64,000 bases of DNA from NCBI GenBank assembly GCA_026545765.1, contig CM048840.1, positions 90,114,877-90,178,876 on the forward strand, read 5' to 3'. Made by a program: the position numbers and the translations under genes. The first letter of the stretch is position 1. Each line of letters starts with the position of its first letter. Under the pieces are notes generated by a model. It saw nothing but the letters and a program-made list of their open reading frames with translations. It was not told the origin of the DNA and made no database searches. Below, one piece after another: positions 24,141 through 35,655 of this stretch. This DNA comes from Plantago major (Eukaryota; Streptophyta; Magnoliopsida; Lamiales; Plantaginaceae).

Positions 24141-26214
24141 CTATCTGAGATCTTTTCTCAGCAGCTTTGCTAGTCTCTGGTTGATCCAATTTCTTTCTAG
24201 AAAAAGTGACATGGGAGAATTTGCCAGCTCCTGCAATTCTACCTTTTTGAGAGACATAGCACTGTGGGTGTTTACACTTTTTAGTGTTGTGTTTCTTTTC
24301 AGAGACGCATCAACAGCTTTTGTTTTTGACTTGTTTTTCCCACAAAGGTTTAGTCGGAACTGCCTTTCCTTTGTCAACAATCTTTGTCTTTTCACCGATA
24401 CTATAGATTGCATGGGAACCATCTTGCTGAGTACTTACAAATGTTCTCTTTTCTTTACTCTTATTCAGAGTATTAGAGCAATCTGTCTGAGTATTCAGCC
24501 CAAGTCCTTTCTTTTCTGAAGGATCTCTTAAGTAAAATTGTACTTCAGTAAGAGTGTCACTAGCTTTGGCATAAGATTGAAAAGATAGTTCTTTCTTCTT
24601 GAGTTCCTTGTTTTCAGAAAGAAGATTTTCATAATTCTTTCGTAACTCAGCCATTGCTTCTTCATGTGACTTTTCAGTCTCGAGATATCGAGCTTTGAGA
24701 AATGCATTTTCAGATCCTTTCTCTCGATTCTTTAACTAATTGAGAATTTTCCTTTTCAAGAGAATTCTTTTCTTCAAGGTTTTCGGCTCTAGCTCGGATC
24801 ATTAGAAATTCTCTTTCATAGATGTCAAGTTCTTTCCGAGATTTTCTAGATTTTTATTTCCTCTTCATCACTTTCATAAGTGTAGCAAGAAGTATGTGTT
24901 ACCTCATCACCATAAGATGCTTTTCTATGTTGGAGATGTCCGTCCACAATTTCAAAGAACTCCACACATTTCATTCTTCTTGAGGTCAAGTCGATTATAT
25001 CATGAGTAACTCCACATAGTTCGGTGATGGTAGGTTGAATCATCTGAATTGTCATCTTCGTAACTGCTTTCAACGTCTAGCGCATCCATTGAATTCGGAT
25101 TTTCTTTCTTTCTTGATTAACAAAGCTTTACGCTTCTTCGAAGATTCTTCTATCTTTCTTGTCTTTGTCCTTAGTTTGTTGAGGCGTGACAATCCTTCTT
25201 GAAGTAGCAGGTTTCGACAATAGAAACAAATATCGCTTCCACTTCGCTCAAGACATGATGCTTTACGAAATGGCTTGTTCAATGAGCTCTGCATATTTTG
25301 TCTTGGTGATAGTTTGAGCTAGATGCTTTTTCACTTCTCTTCGCTTTTCTCTCAATTTCTCGATCGACAAATTTACTCATTTGCTTTGGCAAGAGCATCC
25401 TCAGTCTCCTCCTTGCTTTTCTTCTTTTCAAAAGTTCCTTGATTAACTAGAGCAACATTCTGCAACTTTTCAGTTGTTTGTTCTCTCTGAGTTGTCTCAT
25501 ACTCAACAGTAGCAAGATGAGAGAAAAGTTCCTTCGAGTGATATTTGGCATACCTTGGTTGAAATAAAAGAATTTAGTATGCTCCCAGTTGTGGTTAAGA
25601 CTTCTGACAATAGTCTTAATCTTCTCTGACTGAGAGTATCTATTGCTTTCCACAAGTGCTGCCATATCACTCATAAGAGTAGTAAATCTGAAATCAAGTT
25701 CTTCCAGAGTTTCAGTGGGACCTTGTTTGAAATTTTGAAATTTCAACTTTAGAACTTCGAACTTGTTTTCCTTGGTTTTCTGGCCCGCATGATTTCTTCA
25801 ATCAGCCAGGTTGCGACTTTCGCCGTTTTAGCACCCTACGCTTTAATCGTATGTGCTCAGTGTCGATCTGATGATGATGTTACGAGCTTGACCATCCAGA
25901 CGATTCCTCTTGGCATCTTCCGATGTCCAGAGTTCTCTGGGCTTTGGTACGTAAATAACGTGACCAGTAGATCTTCCACTAGTTGACGCATCTGTTTGTG
26001 AAGATCCTTCGCTTTGATCTCTGTCTCTTCCACTTGAAACCTCCATGACTTGCTTAAGTTGTTGAATGATTATTGGACCATTCTTTATTACTTCGATCAT
26101 CTCGTCACTTATGGCTTCAAGGTGGAGCATCATGTTATTTTTCCATTTCTCGTAGTTCTCTGGTTTGAGAACTGGTGCATCACTCAGAGACATACATGCA
26201 CACTTAACACACAA
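24141..26214 (-). pseudogene. Element C: gag
   Basis: Minus strand. It opens with SDAPVLKPENYEKWKNNMM (26214-25843), the copia gag N-terminus, and continues with EELDFRFTTLMSDMAALVE (25746-25447). Basic and coiled-coil-like stretches follow (25294-24310), together with a C-rich stretch that may be a decayed zinc knuckle. The gag is long, as usual for Sireviruses. The start lies about 85-100 bases after the primer site. Several breaks. Confidence 0.8.
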
Positions 26215-26297
26215 ATTAAATAGTCGTCAAAAAATGGACAAAGTTCCTTCACCTATCTGGGGATCTAGGTTCAGTATAGAAGCCTGGTGAACCTCCT

Positions 26298-26309
26298 GCT
26301 CTGATACCA
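26298..26309 (-). other. Primer binding site of C (initiator Met tRNA)
   Basis: The minus strand reads TGGTATCAGAGC two bases after the end of the 5' LTR. This is the standard copia primer site, complementary to the 3' end of plant initiator methionine tRNA. It fixes the direction of the element. Confidence 0.93.
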
Positions 26310-26311
26310 CT

Positions 26312-27999
26312 TGTTGGTCAAGATAACGGCAAAGTAAAAGACTAGGGGGGGGGGGTGAATAGTCTTTTAAAACTTTTGTCGATAACAAATATTTCTCAGA
26401 TATCTGAATGGATATCTGATACTTAGAATCAGAGTGCGGAAGACTTAATAAAGATAAGTGTAGAAACAATTAATAAGTGTGTGTGTGTTGCTGAAGTATA
26501 AATAGTAAATGTAAATGACACAAAGAAGTATAGTGGTATCCGGAGGTATGAATCCTCCAACTAATCCACTTCGGTCTATCAGAGACCTAGAATTCACTAG
26601 AACAGATAATTGAGATAACCTTACAAAAATCCTATTCTAAGATTCTGAACAATTGGTTCCCAACCAAAAGTTCCCCCTGAGTTGTTCCCTAGCTTCTTCA
26701 AAGTACTTCCTATACTGTAAACCTTTGAGTTGTTCCCTAGCTTCCCAAGCTAAGTACTTCCTATACTCAAAAACTTTGAGTTATTCCTTAGTTTCCCAAA
26801 TCAAGTACTTCCTATACTCGGTAACCTTGAGTTATTCCCGATTTTTCAAACTAAGTACTTCCTGTACTCCACGCCGGTTTCGGTGTTGGTTTCGGTTTGA
26901 GTTGTCAGATGAGCGTCTTAATAACTTTTCAGTTATTCAGATAGCTCTGTGAACTAAGTTACTTAATACACTTTACAGCGTATGGTATCTAGTTCGATTT
27001 TACTGACCCAAGTCTTATGATATCTGTTCAAGAGAATGAATCTCAGATAGTTGATCTTTTGATTCAACTCCTTCACAGATAGCTTTGCTTGTTTAGGATC
27101 AGGACACTTAGAACTTTAGTGTTTACTCAAGATCACAAGCTTTAGTCGCAACAGAAAGCTTTGATAATAAGTAAGTTGCAATGAGAGAGTAGAATGTTCA
27201 GAGTTCTATGTTTCAGCGTATGCAATGTGTGTTCGAACAGTTCCGTGTTCTCTCAAGTTGTCTAAGTGTTGATATTTATAGATGAATTTGAGTACCGTTT
27301 GAATAGTATCCGTTAGCTCAAATTGAACTATCGATATCTGTGTATAAGATCAGAAAGGTGTTTTGTCTTCTTCTCAGAAGTTGCCGTTGCTTTTACTCTG
27401 ACATCTCTGTCCGTGCATTAAATGCTTTGTACTATACTTTTTGTCCTGTAGTGTCAACGGAACTATGCATTGTATCAGAGACTAGACTTGTTGAATGATT
27501 CTTTGCATGTCCTTATCTTCATTCTTCAGATACCACTTGTATTGATTGAAACAATCTTGTTTCTTTTCAGAAACGTGTTTAACGCTCAAGGTATCTGAGA
27601 ACAGATATCTGTGGACACTTTCCTTGTCTTCAGATATGTATCTCATTTCTCAGATATCTCTTGTGACACAGTTTGTTTGAAACTGTTCGTGTCTACAAGA
27701 TATCTGGCTAAGATATCTGAATAACAGATTCAGTAATCTTGTGCAGTTTTCTTCAAGTCTTCAATTCTTGTTGAGCTTTCTGCTTGGATGTCTTCTTCTT
27801 GGTCTTCTCTTCATAAAATAAAAATTACATTTTGAGATCTAACATCCTATACAAGATTAGCTAGACTATCATACTTAGTGGGTTTCCTCTTTTACAATGT
27901 TCAAGTGAACCAAGAGTACTAATCACCTTTCTGAGACTAAGATAAGTCATCATGTTGCTGAACAAAATCTAAACAGATATTCTAACAAAATATCTAACA
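26312..27999 (-). repeat. 5' LTR of element C (1688 bp)
   Basis: On the minus strand begins TGTTAGATATTTTG (27999) and ends TTGACCAACA (26312). It carries four copies of the 52-bp unit (about 26680-26870), a G run near 26345 and a TATAAATA box (27273-27280, minus strand) as promoter candidate. It is followed outside by TATAC (28000-28004). Confidence 0.92.
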
Positions 28000-28199
28000 T
28001 ATACACTATTTCATCTTCTGTACGGATATTTAGTCTTCGGTTTGGATAATTTTTATTCGTCGAATCTCTATTGTTAATTAAAACAATTTAATTGTTTCGG
28101 GTGTATTTTCTGCAATTATATTGTGTGAAAAACAGGTGAAATGTGAAACAGGAATTAAAATTTAAAAAAAATTGAAAAAACAGGTTTTCCGACTTTGGG

Positions 28200-28445
28200 C
28201 AAATTAGGGCTGGGACTTTTAGAGACGGGTTCGGAATCCGTCTCTAACAGTTCCACAATCCGTCCCTAAATCGCGACGGAAGGTCAACGGATTTATCCGT
28301 TGCCAATCCGTCGAGAATTAGGGATGGATTCCTTATCCGTCCCTAATTCGTTTGAGATGCCCATTTTTAAGACGGGCGTCTCATCCGTTGCCCGATCCCT
28401 CGCTAAAGGATTAGCGACGAATCGGGTGGCTTTAGCGACGGATAA
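28200..28445. repeat. Right subterminal repeats of the CACTA element
   Basis: Direct and inverted copies of aatccgtcyctaa / ttagagacggatt-type words, matching those at the left end (9340-9660). The stretch 28005-28200 before it is AT-rich CACTA interior with no frame. Confidence 0.85.
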
Positions 28446-28467
28446 GCTCGATTTTTTTGTAGTGTAG

Positions 28468-29134
28468 AGAGTAAGTAGGCAGAAGGCTTGTATGCTTGAA
28501 TGTAACTTGTGTTCAATGTAGCTCTTGGTGTGTCTTTCAAGCATTCGAAGTGGTGATATTTATAGTTGAAAATCATGCCATTTGAATAGTATCTGTTAGA
28601 CATAATGAAATTCAAACTATTGATATCTGAAGTTAGTACGGCATTGAGCTTTGTCTCTTTACAGAGATTTCCTCTTTTGCTCAGACATATCTGTCTGCGT
28701 AATTAATGCACTGTACTAACTTTTGTCCTGTAGTGTCAACGGAACATTGCAAACTTTTTGAGGCTTTGCTCAGTGACCCATTGTGCATCAGAGACCTATT
28801 GAAATACTTGTCTTCCAAAGACACTTAATTTCTTCAAGTTATCTGAGCCAAGGTATCTGAGGAGACACTTCTCCTTAGTCTTCAGTAATCTTGTGCAGTC
28901 TTCTGATCTTCAATAAAATGAGTTCTTCTGATGGATGCTTCCTTCTTGGTCTTCTTCAAATATATAAAAATTACATTCAGAGACCTAACATCCTATACAA
29001 AATTTGCTAGACTAACAAACTCAGTAAGCTTCCTCTTTCCAATGTTCAAGTGAACTAAGAGTACTAGTTACCTTTCTGAGCTAAGATAAGTCATTAGGGT
29101 TTACTAATCAAAATCTAAACAGATATTCCTAACA
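28468..29134 (-). repeat. Element B: 5' LTR, right piece (outer end)
   Basis: Continues the LTR of B after the CACTA insertion. On the minus strand it starts TGTTAGGAATATCTG at 29134, close to the TGTTAGATATT start of A and C. It also shares the atttatag TATA area (28555-28563), the gtgtcaacggaac block (28733) and the ttcttggtcttctt block (28943). The five bases after it (cataa, 29135-29139) would be B's right target copy; the left copy is outside the window. Confidence 0.82.
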
Positions 29135-29688
29135 CATAACACACACATACCTCTTCGAGGAGACTTGATTCGAGAACAACTATACCTTATCATACACTTT
29201 ACGTGAGGAGTTACTTATTGCCAAAATTATACATCATCATTGATTTTCCTAGTTACTTTTACTTGCTTTTGACTAGGTTTGGAGGAGGATTTGATTTGAT
29301 AACTATTTGCTAACTACTCGGTCTGTAATAACTTTAAATTATTCATACTTTATTTGCCGCTTTTACTTAACGCCTAGAATTAAGATTACCTTTACCTTCT
29401 ATGTCTAGGGTTATTTGCCTTTTTTTGAATAGAAGGAAGTTCTGTGATAAGAGTACTCAGTATAAAGTATGAATAGATGGGTGCAATAGATTTGTTTTCG
29501 TGCTTTACCACTTATGTAATAGATGCTCTGAACTACCCCGACCCATGCAACTTTGATGAGTGAGTGTGTTTGTTGCGCCAATAAAAGCCCTGCGTATAAC
29601 TGTGTGCACACTTCTTCCTATGAGTCTTTTTAAGTTATCAGCATAAATATGATATGTGGTACTTACCACTGTTTTGAAGCCTTTATTA

Positions 29689-29756
<68 letters not shown>

Positions 29757-29758
29757 TT

Positions 29759-29846
<88 letters not shown>

Positions 29847-30600
29847 CTTTCACTTACCCCTCTGAAAGGTTTTTGAGCTTTTATGAAACTCCACCATATA
29901 TATCCCATACATGCTTCATTTGAGCGGTAAAAGTCTTCCACCGCCGAGCTTACAACAAATAAAAGAAGAAACAAGTTCCAAGCAATTGAGGAGAATCATG
30001 ATCCGACCATGATTGAGAAATTGGTTTGGGGGAAAGTACAGAAGAAAACCCTGACCCGAGATCAAGAAATTGGTTTGGGGGAGACGTGAAAGAGAAGCAT
30101 CATTAAAAGGTAACCCATGTTGGCCCTACTTCTGTATTACCGTTACTAAAAAACACTAGCTCTTGCTCCTAAAAAAAATATGAAAAAAGGCTTACCAAAT
30201 AAAAAACCCAAGGTACTAAAAGTCTCGGAGTGGATCTATGGTCTTTGGGATCATCGTATTCGTGTTGGGCATGTTACAGATACTGGTGGATTATTTAAGG
30301 GGAAAATTTTTTACAATGGCAGTGTTGAGTATATAAACTATATAAGGTACGACCTGGAGTATAAATTATCTATTTTACCATTCTTTCGCGTGAATAGTGA
30401 TGGCAATTGAACAACACGCGTCATTTTCTGATGTCAAAACTGTGTATTTCGGTTTTATTTTTATGTAATAATAATATTTGAATATTTTAATTTAATAATA
30501 ATATTTGCAACAATCGAAACACAACATCACTTGTAAAATTTAAAAAACAAATTTAGTTTGAACGTTTTTGCATTTTGTTGTAATTTTTTATTTCAAATAT
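29135..30600. other. AT-rich intergenic stretch
   Basis: No recognisable gene. It holds the TA microsatellite listed separately and a pair of direct repeats around agaaattggtttgggggag (30015 and 30065). A 76-codon frame at 30180-30410 has no recognisable domain and may be chance. Confidence 0.5.
29693..29842. repeat. TA dinucleotide microsatellite
   Basis: Two long runs of alternating TA (about 29693-29752 and 29762-29842) are separated by aaagtttaaa. The array is self-complementary and can form cruciforms or hairpins. Length in such arrays is often unstable and hard to assemble. Confidence 0.98.
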
Positions 30601-30602
30601 TA

Positions 30603-30866
30603 CTCCATCCGTCCCGCGAATCTGTACCCTTATTCTTTTTATGGACGTTCCACGAATCTAGTGCCATTACCAAAATAGCAAAAAAAGTACATCCACTAAC
30701 TCAACTATCTTTCTTACTTTTTTTCATTCTTAATCATTATATATATTATCTCTCATACTTTTTTTAATCTTTATCATTTCTCTCCTCTACAACTAACAAT
30801 AAACAACTGACTTTCTTAAAAACAGTGCCGAAATGAAACGGGTACAGATTCGTGGGACGGAGTGAG
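30603..30866. mobile_element. Stowaway-type MITE (264 bp, Tc1/mariner)
   Basis: The left end CTCCATCCGTCCCGCGAATCT and the right end, read in reverse (CTCACTCCGTCCCACGAATCT), form inverted repeats of about 27 bp. TA flanks both ends (30601-30602 and 30867-30868). The CTCCxTCCGTCCC terminus and TA target are the hallmarks of Stowaway elements. There is no coding capacity. Confidence 0.93.
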
Positions 30867-30868
30867 TA

Positions 30869-31305
30869 TAATTTTATGTTTCAAGTTTTATAATTTTTAT
30901 TTTGAAGTAATAATTTTTATTTAGAAGTTATTTAATTTTTTAACACATGTTTTGGCAAAGGCTTTTTTACCAATCAGTACGCATTGTGGGGCATTTTTGC
31001 ATCCAACCAAATCACTTTTTTTCCCTTACCAATTGCCAAGTTTTTGGTTCATGGTAAACTTCCATGTAGTTACCGGTAAAGAAAACTTGGGCAGTTCCCC
31101 TATGAATAGTAGCCTCCACTAGTAGCCCCAGTACTTTCAAAATATACAATTCTAACCCCTCACGTGATAACTTTTTGGGGAAGATTCGCAAATACCCATA
31201 ATTTCTCACACTTTCTCCCAAATGCATTCCCATTCTGATCCAAAAAACCAATTCCACCTTCTTCATTCGAAATTAAACTCTCAAACAGTTGCCCACGCTC
31301 CAACA
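30869..31305 (+). other. Upstream region of a possible host gene
   Basis: AT-rich at first, then balanced. A CACGTG G-box core is at 31161-31166 and pyrimidine-rich DNA precedes the ATG at 31306. This would suit a plant promoter and 5' UTR, but there is no strong TATA box in the expected place. Confidence 0.3.
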
Positions 31306-31530
31306 ATGGCTGCTCTGGTTGTGTTCATGATCAACAGTGTCTACGGGAACTACGCCGTTCAGTCTAAGAGTGCTAATTCACTGCACCTCCTGCACAGTAG
31401 CATTGTCGTTAAGTTCTCCGGTTTCCATCTAAACTCCATGTCAACCATTTATTCTGTTGGCACCTTTCAAAATTGTTTGTTGGATACGGAAGATGATTTT
31501 GAAACTATGTTATTGCTTGCTTCAATGTTC
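31306..31530 (+). pseudogene. Possible first coding exon of an unidentified host gene, cut by element D
   Basis: The ATG at 31306 stands in a very good plant context (caacaATGGct). The frame (MAALVVFMINSVYGN...) stays open for 75 codons until element D begins at 31531; the frame is also open upstream to 31222. I do not recognise the product. The N-terminus is hydrophobic and S/L-rich, which could suit a targeting peptide. On the far side of D, after the duplicated TGTTC (37945-37949), the same frame stays open for another 23 codons through a proline run (the poly-C tract) and stops at 38019, just inside the palindrome. It may simply be a chance frame. Confidence 0.3.
31526..31530. other. Left target-site copy (TGTTC) of element D
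   Basis: TGTTC here and again at 37945-37949 directly outside the two LTRs of element D. Confidence 0.95.
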
Positions 31531-32437
31531 TGTTAGAAAGATTAATAAAAATTCAAAGATAAAGCAGACAGAATAAATCAAACCGCCTTTCGTAATTGGA
31601 ATCGGCTTGTCTTTGCATTCCTTAAAGAATACGCCTCTCACCCATGGCTTGAGACGTTGAGCGTTCCTGCGATACAACGAACGATTGACTTAAACTACTA
31701 GCCGCACAAGCTAGCAATTTCCGTGAATCAAACGGATGCTCGGTTTATGCGAATCTGAGGAAGGAGAAAGAAAGAAGAAGAAGAAGAAAGGCTTTTCAAA
31801 GGTGTTCTTCCATCGATTCGAGACCAATTTATAAGTGAGAAAATGGCTGTTGAATTTTGTAACTGCTCAAGAATAATGGAGTTTTATTACAAAAATCAAA
31901 TCTCTCAACTAATGACAGAATTGATTCATTTGTAACTCCTGACAGTTACAAAGTCATACAAACAGTCAAAACTTCTGGAAGGTTTCGACCAGACCAAGTA
32001 GCAAAACGTTGGCTCACGCGGGCTAGCCGCTGCCTATTTCGTCCCAAGATTCGGTACGCAGGTCGCACGCACTGCCGCACCAAGTCCCACTAGTTTCAAG
32101 ACAAATCGCTGTGATTTGCACTTCGCTACCACAGAGAGTCTTCCATAACCTTACCATCACACTTGAACAAGTAATATGGCTTGATAGGTTATAAACTAGT
32201 AATGACTTCCATGTGCTAAAGAATGGGACAACCTCACTTTACCTTCCAACTTTGAGAACTATTCCTCACTAACCCAAGGTCCGCTTTGGGCATACCATAT
32301 ATCAAATCAAGCTCTCTTAGTAGCTTACGATCAGATATTTAGTTTTCTTAATTAACAAATAATCAAGAAATGATCTCCTAGCAAACATACCCCACAAGGC
32401 ATAGTTTACAACAAGTTTTCTTCAAAAACTTCCAACA
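31531..32437 (-). repeat. 3' LTR of element D
   Basis: Plus-strand ends are TGTTAGAAAG and CTTCCAACA. The polypurine tract gtgaggggat lies just inside (32438-32447, minus strand). It aligns with 37019-37944 over its full length, with scattered small differences. Matching stretches include gccgcacaagctagcaatttcc. Confidence 0.93.
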
Positions 32438-32941
32438 ATCCCCTCACATGAAGAAAACTTCATGTCGCATAATCCTACGATCGAATACCTGCATAGGATA
32501 GGTAGGTGTTACCACCTTTGAACCCCCCCTTGTATGAATACACCTTCCTTACTGGCTAACAGTAGACGCGTTGTCCTTGAAGCTCGCCGCTTTGTGTAAA
32601 CGATAGTGCATTCCACACAGGTTCTTTCTAGCATCGTTCCGTTCTCATGGTTGTGTTCATTTCGGCCATGAAACACCTTTCCTGGTTCTGCAAGAGTATG
32701 CAAGAATTTGGGATCCAATTCTTGTTGAAGCGGCCCACACTTCACTCTTACATAGGTGATTCTGTATCACGTGTAACTATATTACTAATATGAATCATTA
32801 AAACCCACATGGTTAACCTCTTTACGTTCCGTCATTGTATAGGCAAACCCCCACAATGAACTCCTCGTTGATACAATCAGGTTGTCCCTTTGAACCTAGA
32901 TCTTGGGATCTCCAGTCAACTAGGTTGGGTTTTCCTTCGCA
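32438..32941 (-). other. Non-coding 3' region of element D
   Basis: Between the end of RNase H and the 3' LTR. No supported gene; it ends in the polypurine tract next to the LTR. Confidence 0.7.
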
Positions 32942-34510
32942 TCAATCATTAGTTAAAGTCTTCAATCCCATTCCAGCAGAAGACTTTACTATCATCTCAC
33001 GATTTAACCCTTTGGTTAACGGATCCGCTAAATTATCTTTAGACTTCACGTAGTCTATAGAGATAACACCAGTTGTGAGAAGTTGTCTAATGGACTTGTG
33101 TCTACGACGTATGTGTCTAGACTTACCATTATACATATTACTTTGTGCCCTACCAATTGCAGATTGGCTATCACAATGTATACATAAAGCTGGCACAGGT
33201 TTGGGCCAACTTGGAAGACTTTCTATGAAAATGCGTAGCCATTCGGCTTCCTCTCCACATGAGTCCAACGCAATAAACTCAGCTTCCATCGTGGATCTCG
33301 CTATGACAGTCTGTTTAGAAGACTTCCATGATATTGCTGCTCCTCCGAAGATGAAGACATATCCACTCGTGGACTTAGCATTCTTAAAATCAGAGATCCA
33401 GTTGGCATCCGCATATCCTTCAAGCACAGGAGGATATCTAGCATACTGTAGTCCAAAATCACGAGTATATCTCAAATACTTTAATACTCTCATTATCGCA
33501 TTCCAATGATTTACTCCTGGATTCTTCGTGTAACGACTCAGTTTGCTTACTGCAAAAGCTATGTCAGGCCTTGTGCAGTTCATCAAGTACATTAGGCTTC
33601 CAATTATCCTAGAGTACTCAACTTGAGACACTCCCAAACCATTGTTCTTCGCAAGATGAACATTTGGGTCCAGTGGAGTTCTAGCTGTTTCAACACCATC
33701 TTTGTTGAATTTCTCAAGAATCTTGTCCACATAGTGAGACTGATTCAACATCAACCCATTCGGTGTTCTAACAATTTTAATCCCAAGTATTACATCAGCT
33801 AGACCCAAGTCTTTCATATCAAATCTGGATTTCAACATATCCTTCGTAGATTTGACCATTTTATCATTACTCCCAATGATAAGCATGTCGTCTACATACA
33901 GACATAAAATGACATAGCCATTTTCTGTTTCCTTTACGTACACACATTTGTCACTTTCATTAATGATAAATCCATTCTCCATCATGGTATTATCGAACTT
34001 CTCATGCCATTGCTTTGGTGCTTGTTTTAAGCCATACAAAGACTTAACCAATTTACAAACTTTCTTTTCCTGACCAGGTGCAGAAAAACCTTCAGGTTGT
34101 TCCATGTAAATTTCTTCTTCTAAATCACCATTTAGAAAAGCAGTCTTCACATCCATCTGATGCACTTCAAGATTGCGTAAAGAAGCAAATGCAATTATCA
34201 TCCGGATAGATGTTATCCTTGACACAGGAGAATATGTGTCAAAATAGTCCTGACCATGTTTTTGGCGATACCCTTTAATCACCAGTCGAGCTTTATACTT
34301 ATCAATAGTTCCATCGGCCTTCAACTTTCTCTTAAAAATCCACTTGTAACCAAGTGGTTTGCTCCCCGGAGGAAGATCCACTAGCTCCCAAGTATGATTT
34401 TGCAAAATCGACTCAATTTCACTATTGATTGCATCTTTCCACAAGGGTCCTTCCGTAGAGGTCACAGCCTCTTGGTAACTTTGAGGTTCACTCTCTAGCA
34501 TGTAAGTCAA
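32942..34510 (-). CDS. Element D: reverse transcriptase and RNase H
   Basis: A 522-codon frame on the minus strand. Reverse transcriptase motifs are [20 protein letters not shown] (about residues 54-73), [20 protein letters not shown], and the catalytic box [11 protein letters not shown] near residue 205. RNase H follows with [21 protein letters not shown] and [11 protein letters not shown], ending in [12 protein letters not shown]. This is a complete RT-RH module for a copia element, lying after integrase as expected. Element F carries a related module at 62200-63785. Confidence 0.95.
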   Translation of the reverse strand: MTYMLESEPQSYQEAVTSTEGPLWKDAINSEIESILQNHTWELVDLPPGSKPLGYKWIFKRKLKADGTIDKYKARLVIKGYRQKHGQDYFDTYSPVSRITSIRMIIAFASLRNLEVHQMDVKTAFLNGDLEEEIYMEQPEGFSAPGQEKKVCKLVKSLYGLKQAPKQWHEKFDNTMMENGFIINESDKCVYVKETENGYVILCLYVDDMLIIGSNDKMVKSTKDMLKSRFDMKDLGLADVILGIKIVRTPNGLMLNQSHYVDKILEKFNKDGVETARTPLDPNVHLAKNNGLGVSQVEYSRIIGSLMYLMNCTRPDIAFAVSKLSRYTKNPGVNHWNAIMRVLKYLRYTRDFGLQYARYPPVLEGYADANWISDFKNAKSTSGYVFIFGGAAISWKSSKQTVIARSTMEAEFIALDSCGEEAEWLRIFIESLPSWPKPVPALCIHCDSQSAIGRAQSNMYNGKSRHIRRRHKSIRQLLTTGVISIDYVKSKDNLADPLTKGLNREMIVKSSAGMGLKTLTND

Positions 34511-35591
34511 GAACTCAGGACCAAAGGATTTTTCTGTTCTTGCTGCTTGCTACGTCTTGGTTCAACCTCTTCTTTATCACTTTCTGCATTGTCCTTTTGT
34601 GTGTCATCATGTATCCGTTTAGAAGAGTTGCTTGCAACATCTTCTACCTTTCTACATGGAAACACATCTTCAAAGAATGAAGCATTTCGTGATTCCATTA
34701 TCGTATTCCTGTGTATGTCAGAAATTTCAGATTTCACCACCAAGAATCGATAAGCACTACTGTTATGTGCATATCCAACAAATATGCAGTCAACAGTTTT
34801 AGGTCCTACCTTAACCTTCTTAGGTAAAGGCACCATCACCTTAGCGACACCCCACACTCGCAAGTGTTTATCTGAAGGAGCTCGTCCATGCCACAACTCA
34901 TAGGGGCTCTTATCAACCTTCTTTTGAATTTTGTTCAAGATGTAGTTATTGCCAAAAGCTTCACCCCACATTCCTTGATTCATTCCGAAGTGATTAACAT
35001 GGCATTCATCATTTCCTTCAAAGTACGGTTTTTCTTTCCGCAATGCCATTTTGTTGTGGTGAGTAAGGAGTTATCTCATGTTTAATACCACTAGAGGCAC
35101 ATTTGCTCAAGTGGAGAAACGTATTCCCCACCATCACTCCTTATCACTTTGATCTTCTTGTTAAGTTGATTCTCAACTTCATTCTTATAGAGAACAAATT
35201 TCTATAGCTTCATCTTTACTTTTAAGAAGATACACATTGAGAACTTAGTGCTATCATCTATAAAAGTTATGAAAAACTTATTGCCTCCACGTGTTGGAGT
35301 TGATTTCAAATCACATACATCAGTATGTATTAAATCAAGAGGTTGTGTCTCTCTTTTAATTAATTTAAAAGAAGATCGTGTTAACTTTGCTTCAACACAC
35401 GTTTCACATTTGTGTGACGCATCAATATGAAACGTTGGCAAACATTTTAAGTTAATTAGTTTACGCAAAGTATCATAATTAACATGTCCAAGTCTACTAT
35501 GCCACAAATTAAAAGACTCAAGCAAGTACGCAGAATTCATAGTTTTTCCATTAGCATTGGTGTTAACAACCATTACATTGATTTTGAACAT
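34507..35591 (-). pseudogene. Element D: integrase
   Basis: Minus strand. The zinc-finger part (HSRLGHVNYDTLRKL, CETCVEAKLTR) and the core start (LDLIHTDVCDLK, FITFIDDSTKF) lie at 35591-35202. The C-terminal part (PYELWHGRAPSDKHLRVWG, IFVGYAHNSSAYRF) lies at 35049-34507. Copia-type integrase that inserts element DNA into the genome. Broken. Confidence 0.9.
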
Positions 35592-35655
35592 GCCTTCGGT
35601 TATATAACCGTAGCAACATAGTGACCATTCTTAGTCATAGTAAGCTTATTAGACT

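Larger units (their letters stand above)
12368..27999 (-). mobile_element. Element C: 15.6-kb Sirevirus-like Ty1/copia retrotransposon
   Basis: Complete element on the minus strand bounded by TATAC duplications. From its 5' end: LTR (27999-26312), primer site (26309-26298), gag (about 26214-24140), protease and integrase (about 23706-22370), reverse transcriptase and RNase H (about 21835-20428), a 35-bp tandem array (20255-20420), a very long post-pol region (19553-14381), polypurine tract (about 14020-14000) and 3' LTR (13999-12368). Gag-PR-INT-RT-RH order defines copia. The methionine-tRNA primer site, large size and extra post-pol gene fit Sireviruses (SIRE/Maximus lineage). At 15.6 kb it is longer than usual for that group. 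It is broken in gag, pol and part of the post-pol region, with roughly ten or more breaks. Confidence 0.92.
9304..28464 (+). mobile_element. CACTA (En/Spm) transposon, interrupted by element C
   Basis: The left end reads CACTACAAGAATG (9304) and the right end is the reverse complement of CACTACAAAAAAATCG (ending 28464). TAG flanks both ends (9301-9303 and 28465-28467), the 3-bp target duplication expected of CACTA elements. Removing the nested element C with its extra target copy leaves about 3.5 kb. Dense subterminal repeats occur at both ends. The interior holds one decayed multi-exon gene of the Transposase_24 type. No DDE transposase (TNPD-type) gene is visible, so by itself it looks non-autonomous. 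Confidence 0.92.

Noticed and set aside
29663-29974. 103-codon minus-strand frame made largely of I-Y repeats
   Set aside because: It is the translation of the TA microsatellite and not a plausible protein.
30180-30410. 76-codon frame as a gene
   Set aside because: No domain, weak start context and no splice or promoter support; it lies in AT-rich repeat-like DNA.
32835-33509. Plus-strand frames opposite the RT/RNase H of element D
   Set aside because: Shadows of the strong minus-strand reverse transcriptase and RNase H frame.
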